Assembly (NCBI GenBank): GCA_910577335.1
Contig: CAJTMJ010000001.1
Span: 62,001 to 126,000, forward strand
Direction of reading: 5' to 3'
Source of the DNA: an uncultured Duncaniella sp.
Lineage (GTDB): Bacteria > Bacteroidota > Bacteroidia > Bacteroidales > Muribaculaceae
DNA: 64,000 bases
The notes below the pieces were generated by a model. That model was not told the origin of the DNA. It saw nothing but the letters and a program-made list of their open reading frames with translations, and did no database searches. Below, piece by piece: positions 57,911 through 64,000 of the stretch. Both the position numbers and the translations under genes were made by a program. The stretch's first letter is position 1. Each line of letters starts with the position of its first letter.

Positions 57911-59881
57911 ATGGATATTACAATACCTATTCTTATATTGGCTATCCCGCTGTTCATGTTCATATTCCTTGGACTTGCGGGTGTCAAGATGAGCCACAAA
58001 CTCGCCGGCACTCTTGGTACGCTCGGCATGGGAACCGTGTTGGTTTTGTCCTATTACACGGCGTTCACCTATTACTTCTCAGGCAACCCCTTGTTTATCG
58101 ACGGAACTGACCGTTTGCAATACGAGGTGTTCAATGTGACTTGGCTCCAGTTTACCGACTTCCTCTCTATAAAGCTCGGATTTTTGCTTGACCCCATCTC
58201 TGCCATGATGCTCATAGTCATCCCGACTATTTCATTTATGGTGCATGTCTACTCTCTCGGTTACATGCATGGCGAGAAAGGGTTCCAGCGTTACTATGCA
58301 TTCCTGTCGCTGTTCAGCTTCTCGATGCTCGGACTTGTTGTCGCTACCAATATTTTCCAGATGTACATCTTCTGGGAGCTTGTGGGTGCGTCATCATTCC
58401 TTCTTATCGGTTTCTTCTATACACTTCCTTCGGCTGTGTCAGCTTGTAAGAAAGCGTTCATCGTTACCCGATTCGCCGACCTCGGCTTCCTGTTGGGTAT
58501 ATTGATACTTTCATTCTACACCAAGCAGCTCGACTTCCTGCCGATGACTCAGAACCCGCAAGGTGTGTTCGCAAGCTTCGGCGGTGCGACTTTCATGGGT
58601 GCTTCAGTCCTCACATGGGCTTTGGTGCTTATCTTCACCGGTGGTATGGGTAAATCAGCGATGCTTCCTCTCCACATCTGGCTTCCTGATGCGATGGAAG
58701 GTCCTACCCCTGTATCGGCACTCATCCACGCCGCTACTATGGTGGTTGCAGGTGTGTATTTGGTCGCACGTCTCTTCCCGCTTTATATGCTTGAAAACGC
58801 AGCGTTGATGTTCATCACCGTTGTGGGTGCTGTCACTGCTTTCTATGCGGCTATCGTGGCATGTACACAGATTGACATCAAGCGTATCCTCGCTTTCTCC
58901 ACCATTTCACAGATTGCGTTCATGATGGTGTCGCTCGGTGTGGCTGCTCACAATAATGAAGCCATCCATCACGGTCTCGGTTTCATGGCATCAATGTTCC
59001 ACCTCTTCACACATGCGATGTTCAAGGCACTCTTGTTCCTTGGCGCAGGTGCGTTGATCCATGCTGTTCACTCCAACAACTACACAGCCATGGGTGGTCT
59101 TCGCAAATACATGCCTATCACCCATATCACATTCCTTATCGGCTGTCTCGCCATTGCAGGTATCTTCCCGTTTGCAGGCTTCTGGTCAAAGGATGAAATT
59201 CTCGTGGCATGTTTCGAGAACCATTGGTTCTGGGGTGCATGGATGATGATGGTTGCAGCAATGACTGCTTTCTACATGTTCCGTATGTATTACCTCGTGT
59301 TCTGGTGGGACAATCCCGACTACGAGCAGCGTGTCAAGGATCTCGAAGCTCACGGTCACCATGGCGCGCTTCCCCACGATCCCGGATTCGCAATGGCATT
59401 CCCGTTGGTATTCCTTGCTCTCGTGTCAACAGTGGCAGGTCTTATACCGTTCGGTCAGCTTGTGACATTTGACGGTCATGAATATATCGCTCATATCAAC
59501 TGGCCCGTTGCTTGCAGCAGTGTCGGCATCGCAGTGATCTCCATCCTTTTCGCACGTCATCTTTACATCAATAAAAATGACAATCCGAAGGCTATGGCTG
59601 ACAAGGTTCGTTGGCTCTGGGAAGCTGCTCACCACCGTTTCTACTGGGACGAGATATATCTTTTCATCACACGCCGTATCATATTCGATGGAATATGCAA
59701 ACCTATAGCATGGTTTGACCGTCACATCATCGACGGCACTATGAACGGTCTCGCATATATCACCAATCAGGCTTCTATCGCTATCAAGGGATTCCAGAGC
59801 GGAAAAGTTCAGATGTATATATGGTGGTATCTCATCGGTGCGGTTGTCCTTGGTATAATCACAGCAGTATGTATCCTCTGA
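57911..59881 (+). CDS. nuoL: NADH-quinone oxidoreductase subunit L
   Basis: 656 residues, about 16 membrane helices, an antiporter-like proton pump at the far end of the arm. Seen: FLSIKLGFLLDPISAMMLIVIPTISFMVHVYSLGYMHGEKGFQRYYAFLSLFSFSMLGLV, FWELVGASSFLLIGFFY with the key Glu, LPLHIWLPDAMEGPTPVSALIHAATMVVAGVYLVAR, and a long final segment with an amphipathic lateral helix. The extracytoplasmic and cytoplasmic His- and Asp-rich loops (HGHHGALPHDPG) are as in known relatives. It follows nuoK by 9 bases. Confidence 0.96.
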   Translation: MDITIPILILAIPLFMFIFLGLAGVKMSHKLAGTLGTLGMGTVLVLSYYTAFTYYFSGNPLFIDGTDRLQYEVFNVTWLQFTDFLSIKLGFLLDPISAMMLIVIPTISFMVHVYSLGYMHGEKGFQRYYAFLSLFSFSMLGLVVATNIFQMYIFWELVGASSFLLIGFFYTLPSAVSACKKAFIVTRFADLGFLLGILILSFYTKQLDFLPMTQNPQGVFASFGGATFMGASVLTWALVLIFTGGMGKSAMLPLHIWLPDAMEGPTPVSALIHAATMVVAGVYLVARLFPLYMLENAALMFITVVGAVTAFYAAIVACTQIDIKRILAFSTISQIAFMMVSLGVAAHNNEAIHHGLGFMASMFHLFTHAMFKALLFLGAGALIHAVHSNNYTAMGGLRKYMPITHITFLIGCLAIAGIFPFAGFWSKDEILVACFENHWFWGAWMMMVAAMTAFYMFRMYYLVFWWDNPDYEQRVKDLEAHGHHGALPHDPGFAMAFPLVFLALVSTVAGLIPFGQLVTFDGHEYIAHINWPVACSSVGIAVISILFARHLYINKNDNPKAMADKVRWLWEAAHHRFYWDEIYLFITRRIIFDGICKPIAWFDRHIIDGTMNGLAYITNQASIAIKGFQSGKVQMYIWWYLIGAVVLGIITAVCIL

Positions 59882-59911
59882 ATATGTTAATGTAGTAAAT
59901 ATAGTAACGAT

Positions 59912-61417
59912 ATGTTTTCAAATATATTAATCTACTTTGTGGTGATACCCTTGCTGATGTTGCTTGGGCTCGCCCTCTGTCAGAACATCAAGCAGATACG
60001 TGCTGTGGCTGTGACAGGTTCAGTTGCCCTCACCGCACTTTCTGTATGGCTTCTCATAGACTACCTCGGTATGCGTGCCGCCGGAGTTGAAGATCCTATG
60101 CTCTATGTGGATTCATGGTCATGGTTCGCGCCGCTCAACATACACCTTGCGGTCGGTGTTGACGGTATATCAATTGCCATGTTGATCCTTACAGGCTTTA
60201 TCCTTATCACCGGTAGTTTTGCATCATGGGAGATTCCGCAGCCTAAAGAATTTTTCCTTTGGTTGGTGCTCCTTTCAACAGGTGTGTATGGCTTCTTCAT
60301 CTCGATTGACCTTTTCACCATGTTTATGTTCTATGAGGTCGCTCTTATCCCGATGTACCTTCTTATCGGTGTTTGGGGTAGCGGCAACAAGAACTATTCG
60401 GCAATGAAACTGACCCTCATGCTTATGGGTGGTTCAGCATTCCTGATGCTTGGTCTTATCGGTATATATTACCATTCAGCTCCCGCCGGTGAGCCTCTCA
60501 CATGGAACATCCTTGAGATCGTTCAGAACGATTCAATCACTATCGGCTGGCAGAAGTTCCTGTTCCCGATGACATTTGTCGGTTTCGGTGTGCTTGGTGC
60601 TATGTTCCCGTTCCACACTTGGTCACCCGACGGTCACGCTTCAGCGCCTACGGCAGTGTCAATGCTTCACGCAGGTGTGCTTATGAAGCTCGGAGGTTAC
60701 GGCTGCTTCCGTGTGGCTATCTACCTCATGCCTCAGGCTGCCAATGAGCTTGCATGGATATTCATCATTCTTACCGGTATATCGGTTGTATATGGTGCCT
60801 TCAGCGCATGTGTTCAGAACGACCTTAAGTACATCAACGCTTACTCATCTGTCTCTCACTGCGGTCTGGTGCTCTTCGCAATCTTGATGCTCAACACCAC
60901 TGCAATGACAGGTGCTATCATGCAGATGCTCTCTCACGGTCTTATGACAGCCCTCTTCTTCGCACTCATCGGTATGATTTACGGACGTACTCATACTCGT
61001 GACATACGCGAGATGGGTGGTATGATGCAGATACTCCCGTATCTCTCCGTATGCTACGTGATTGCAGGTATGGCTTCGCTCGGTCTCCCGGGTCTGTCAG
61101 GTTTCGTGGCTGAAATGACCATATTCGTAGGTTCATTCCAGCATACCGACCTCTTCCACCGTATATTCGTGATTGTGGCTTGTAGCTCTATCGTCACCAC
61201 AGCGGTTTATATCCTCCGTGTTGTCGGCAAGTTGCTCTATGGTCCCGTATATGACCAGCACCATCTCAGCCTCACCGATGCAAAATGGTGGGAACGCCTT
61301 TCAACCGCTACTCTTATCGTATGCGTTGCGGCTATCGGTTGCTTCCCCAATTTCTTCGCTGACCTTATCAAGTTCACTTTCAATCCCGAAATATTTAAAG
61401 TTTTAGGTTTGAACTAA
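59912..61417 (+). CDS. nuoM: NADH-quinone oxidoreductase subunit M
   Basis: 501 residues, about 14 helices, antiporter-like pump. Seen: AVGVDGISIAMLILTGFILITG, FYEVALIPMYLLIGVWG with the conserved Glu, FPFHTWSPDGHASAPTAVSMLHAGVLMKLGGYG with the Lys of the pumping unit, and YSSVSHCGLVLFAI, ALIGMIYGRTHTRDI. It is 30 bases after nuoL and 15 before nuoN. Confidence 0.96.
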   Translation: MFSNILIYFVVIPLLMLLGLALCQNIKQIRAVAVTGSVALTALSVWLLIDYLGMRAAGVEDPMLYVDSWSWFAPLNIHLAVGVDGISIAMLILTGFILITGSFASWEIPQPKEFFLWLVLLSTGVYGFFISIDLFTMFMFYEVALIPMYLLIGVWGSGNKNYSAMKLTLMLMGGSAFLMLGLIGIYYHSAPAGEPLTWNILEIVQNDSITIGWQKFLFPMTFVGFGVLGAMFPFHTWSPDGHASAPTAVSMLHAGVLMKLGGYGCFRVAIYLMPQAANELAWIFIILTGISVVYGAFSACVQNDLKYINAYSSVSHCGLVLFAILMLNTTAMTGAIMQMLSHGLMTALFFALIGMIYGRTHTRDIREMGGMMQILPYLSVCYVIAGMASLGLPGLSGFVAEMTIFVGSFQHTDLFHRIFVIVACSSIVTTAVYILRVVGKLLYGPVYDQHHLSLTDAKWWERLSTATLIVCVAAIGCFPNFFADLIKFTFNPEIFKVLGLN

Positions 61418-61432
61418 TAAAGATTAATAGCA

Positions 61433-62875
61433 ATGGATTACTCACAGTTTTTAGCACTTAAGCAGGAAATAGGATTGTTAATCGTATTCCTATTAGTCTT
61501 CCTCTACGACACTTTTGCATCAGCCAGGGCTGCCAAAGCAGTGCCGGGCATAGCATGTGTAGGTATGCTTTTGCTCACAGTGTTTGGCTTCTTTCAGGCA
61601 TCAGTCCCCGCCACTGAGGCGTTTGCCGGGATGTATTTCACATCTCCCGTCATGGTCGCTATCAAGAACATCCTTAATGTGGGTGTGCTGATAGTCCTCA
61701 TTCAGTCTGTGAAATGGGCTAATTCTGAGTTCACTGCCGTAAGACGCGGAGAGTTCTATGAGTTGATTCTCCTTACTCTTCTCGGCATGTACTTCATGAT
61801 TTCAAGCCGCCATTTCCTAATGTTCATCATCGGTCTTGAAACAGCTTCACTCCCTCTTTGCGCACTTGTGGCATTCGATAAGAACCGCTATGAGAGCCAT
61901 GAGGCTGCTATCAAATATGTTCTTACCGCCGTATTCTCATCCGCAATCCTTCTGATGGGTCTTTCATTCGTCTACGGACTTTGCGGCACTCTTTATTACG
62001 AGGGTATATACTTCATGGTAAGCAGCAATTTCGGTGTGATGATGGCTGTGGCGCTTGCGTTTGTGATAGCAGGTTTCGGATTCAAGATTTCACTTGTTCC
62101 TTTCCACCTCTGGACTGCTGATGTCTATCAGGGCGCGCCTACTTCGGTTACATCTTATCTTTCGGTTATCTCCAAAGGCTCTGCTGCTTTCGCATTCCTT
62201 GTGGTGCTCACTCAGGTGTTCGGGGCAATCTACTCTCAGGCTTGGGAATGGATGCTTTATGCTCTGATCATTCTTACCATCACCGTAGGTAACCTCTTTG
62301 CGATACGTCAGGTCAATATGAAACGCTTCTTGGCGTTCTCATCAATATCTCAAGCCGGCTACATTATGCTCGCTGTGATTGGTGACAATGCTATGGGTAT
62401 TTCAGCATTGATGTTCTATGTGCTCGTTTACGTATTCTCCAACCTTGCAGCATTCGGCGTTATCGGCGCTATCGAAAATGCTACAGGTAAAGTGGATATG
62501 ACCGATTACAACGGACTTTACAAGACTAATCCCCGTCTGTCGTTCACAATGATGCTTGCCATGTTCTCATTGGCTGGTATCCCGCCTTTCGCAGGATTTT
62601 TCAGTAAGTTTTTTGTGTTCACAAGCACACTCAACGGCACTAATTCAGTAGCACTCTATGTGCTTGTGCTTATCGCATTGATCAATACCATAATATCCCT
62701 CTACTATTATCTTCTCGTGGTGAAGGCGATGTTTATTAACGACAGCGAGAATCCCATCTCCACCTTCCGTTCGGCATGTACCGAACGCCTCGGCATGTGG
62801 ATTTGCGTTGCCGGCATTATCTGCCTTGGTATCGTAAGCTACTTCTACGACTATCTTCTCACAGTGGCTGCCTGA
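61433..62875 (+). CDS. nuoN: NADH-quinone oxidoreductase subunit N
   Basis: 480 residues, the third antiporter-like pump and the last gene of the block. Seen: LMFIIGLETASLPLCALVAF (conserved Glu), VPFHLWTADVYQGAPTSVTSYLSVISKGSAAFAFLVVL, FSSISQAGYIMLAVIG and PPFAGFFSKFFVF. A 12-bp hairpin 35 bases after the stop ends the transcript. There are no nuoE, nuoF or nuoG genes before or after, so the complex has 11 subunits. Confidence 0.95.
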   Translation: MDYSQFLALKQEIGLLIVFLLVFLYDTFASARAAKAVPGIACVGMLLLTVFGFFQASVPATEAFAGMYFTSPVMVAIKNILNVGVLIVLIQSVKWANSEFTAVRRGEFYELILLTLLGMYFMISSRHFLMFIIGLETASLPLCALVAFDKNRYESHEAAIKYVLTAVFSSAILLMGLSFVYGLCGTLYYEGIYFMVSSNFGVMMAVALAFVIAGFGFKISLVPFHLWTADVYQGAPTSVTSYLSVISKGSAAFAFLVVLTQVFGAIYSQAWEWMLYALIILTITVGNLFAIRQVNMKRFLAFSSISQAGYIMLAVIGDNAMGISALMFYVLVYVFSNLAAFGVIGAIENATGKVDMTDYNGLYKTNPRLSFTMMLAMFSLAGIPPFAGFFSKFFVFTSTLNGTNSVALYVLVLIALINTIISLYYYLLVVKAMFINDSENPISTFRSACTERLGMWICVAGIICLGIVSYFYDYLLTVAA

Positions 62876-62910
62876 TACCCGGCTCTTCCCTTCACGTTTT
62901 AACGTAAACT

Positions 62911-62948
62911 ATCTCCGGCTGTGAGGCGTTCTCCTTACAGTCGGAGAT
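62911..62948 (+). terminator. terminator of the nuo-atp block
   Basis: ATCTCCGGCTGT (62911-62922) with ACAGTCGGAGAT (62937-62948), 12 bp with one G-T pair. No long T tract follows, so efficiency is uncertain. Confidence 0.65.
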
Positions 62949-62983
62949 ATTAGCTTAAAAACAATTTATTAAAATTACAATAT

Positions 62984-63814
62984 ATGTTACCTTCATCACC
63001 GGGCGCTATAGGCGTTTTTGATTCAGGTTATGGCGGCTTAACCATCCTCAGAGAGATGCGCAAGCTATTGCCGGAGTATGATTACATGTATCTTGGCGAC
63101 AATGCCAGAGCGCCGTATGGCACACGTTCGTTTGACGTCGTGTACCAGTTCACGCTTGAAGCTGTGAAATCGCTGTTTGAGCGTGGCTGTCATCTTGTGG
63201 TGCTTGCCTGTAACACAGCATCTGCCAAAGCGCTCCGTTCTATCCAGCAAAAGGATCTTCCCGGGTTGGATAGCAGCAGACGTGTGCTCGGTGTGGTGAT
63301 TCCGACCGTTGAGGCTCTTGGCGGCATAACCAAAAACGGTAACATAGGTGTGCTCGGCACTCCGGGCACCATCAGTTCCGGAACATACGATATAGAGATT
63401 GCGAAATTCTTCCCGCAGTACCGCACAGTGAGTGTAGCTTGCCCCATGTGGGTGCCGTTAGTGGAGAATAAGGAATTTGATTCGCCCGGAGCTGACTATT
63501 TTGTTGAAAAATATGTGGAGGAACTGTTTGCGCAGGAACCGGATATTGACACTATCGTGCTCGGTTGCACTCACTATCCTTTGCTTATTGACAAGATTAG
63601 CCGACAGGTGGCTGGTAGGGCTGCCATTGTGACTCAGGGTGAGCTTGTGGCTGTGAGTCTGAAGGATTATCTGCACCGTCATCCCGAAATGGATGCGAAA
63701 TGCACTAAAAACGGTACATGTACTTACCTTACTACTGAAAATCCGGTGAAATTCACCGAACTTGCAGAAATATTCCTCGATGCACCCATTGCGGCTAACC
63801 ATGTCACTCTCTAA
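62984..63814 (+). CDS. murI: glutamate racemase
   Basis: 276 residues. The enzyme makes D-glutamate for peptidoglycan without a cofactor, with two cysteines as acid and base. Seen: IGVFDSGYGGLTILREM, YLGDNARAPYGTRS, LVVLACNTASAKAL with the first catalytic Cys, GVVIPTVEALG, GVLGTPGTISSGTY and VLGCTHYPLL with the second Cys. It is a separate transcription unit after nuoN, and its last 14 bases overlap the start of a lipoprotein gene. Confidence 0.97.
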   Translation: MLPSSPGAIGVFDSGYGGLTILREMRKLLPEYDYMYLGDNARAPYGTRSFDVVYQFTLEAVKSLFERGCHLVVLACNTASAKALRSIQQKDLPGLDSSRRVLGVVIPTVEALGGITKNGNIGVLGTPGTISSGTYDIEIAKFFPQYRTVSVACPMWVPLVENKEFDSPGADYFVEKYVEELFAQEPDIDTIVLGCTHYPLLIDKISRQVAGRAAIVTQGELVAVSLKDYLHRHPEMDAKCTKNGTCTYLTTENPVKFTELAEIFLDAPIAANHVTL

Positions 63815-64000
63815 ACGATTTTTTCAGTACACATTCATCATATTGTCGCTCGTCCTGTCGGGATGCAGTGACTATGACTCGTCATCATCGGCAAATTTCG
63901 GCAGGCTTTCGCTGAGTGTGAAGCTGAATCCACAGCTGAAAACACCTTCCGGCTCTCCAATTGACGGGATTATATTGACTCCTCCTGATGATGTTACTGT
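63801..64000 (+). CDS. DUF4493-like lipoprotein, N-terminal part
   Basis: Partial gene running off the right edge; 66 codons are visible. Seen: signal and lipobox FIILSLVLSGC (lipid-modified Cys at residue 22), a Ser-rich linker, then GRLSLSVKLNPQLKT. The pattern of a lipobox followed by G-x-L-S-L-S-V is that of DUF4493-type outer membrane lipoproteins of Bacteroidales, often linked to cell-surface adhesion or fimbria-like functions. The start codon lies 14 bases inside the end of murI in another frame, so the two are probably cotranscribed. Rest unseen. Confidence 0.65.
   Translation, partial: MSLSKRFFQYTFIILSLVLSGCSDYDSSSSANFGRLSLSVKLNPQLKTPSGSPIDGIILTPPDDVT

Overview
The window looks like chromosome from a gut-type Bacteroidales, most likely of the Muribaculaceae (S24-7) or a close relative. 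The reasons are the Bacteroidetes promoter pattern (TTTG, about 20 bp, TAnnTTTG) ahead of many genes, an NADH-dehydrogenase operon with fused nuoCD and no nuoEFG, a type IX secretion tail on a peptidase, a GH97 alpha-glucosidase, a fused BioG-BioC, and families typical of the phylum (DUF4271, DUF3943, DUF4493). The species assignment is inference. There are no rRNA or tRNA genes, CRISPR arrays, transposases or phage genes that I can see.

Layout. 1-7300: tail of queG, then a minus-strand run: GNAT acetyltransferase plus stand-alone adenylation enzyme, a shortened TatD-like hydrolase abutting an apparent AraC-family remnant, yidD, rnpA, a HemD-like protein, DUF4271, a LOG-family protein and DUF3943. 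7500-15850: housekeeping genes (rplS, ruvX, def, ettA, glmS), an OmpA-family porin, glycerate kinase and a 45-residue membrane microprotein. 16000-26000: a catabolic block with a degenerate-Nudix regulator, xylB, xylA, a sugar symporter and a GH51 arabinofuranosidase, then KDPG aldolase, mannonate dehydratase and a mannonate-type oxidoreductase; together these take xylose and hexuronates into central metabolism, as expected for breakdown of arabinoglucuronoxylan. 26400-32500: a membrane protein/winged-helix regulator pair, polyprenyl synthase, polA, a SufT-like protein and lpxH. 32528-33530 is a 1-kb gene-free stretch rich in hairpins, palindromes, promoters and a dispersed repeat, with a candidate small RNA. 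33531-40700: GH97, C10 peptidase with sorting domain, lipoprotein, formate/nitrite channel, small membrane protein, DEDDy exonuclease. 40870-45324: overlapping biotin operon bioA-bioF-bioGC-bioD.

45640-62875 is the most striking region: nuoA-B-CD-H, then a complete F1Fo ATP synthase set (atpD-C-B-E-F-H-A-G), then nuoI-J-K-L-M-N, all on one strand with short gaps and no visible internal promoter or terminator. The ATP synthase operon therefore sits inside the complex I operon and could be made from one transcript, tying production of the proton pump to that of the enzyme that spends the gradient. The window ends with murI and the start of a DUF4493-type lipoprotein.

Two dispersed repeat families stand out. 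One contains GACAATTGAC units and follows the stop codons of several genes in the same orientation. The other is a roughly 190-bp element with near-perfect 21-bp terminal inverted repeats upstream of def, with a second, half-length copy upstream of the GH97 gene.
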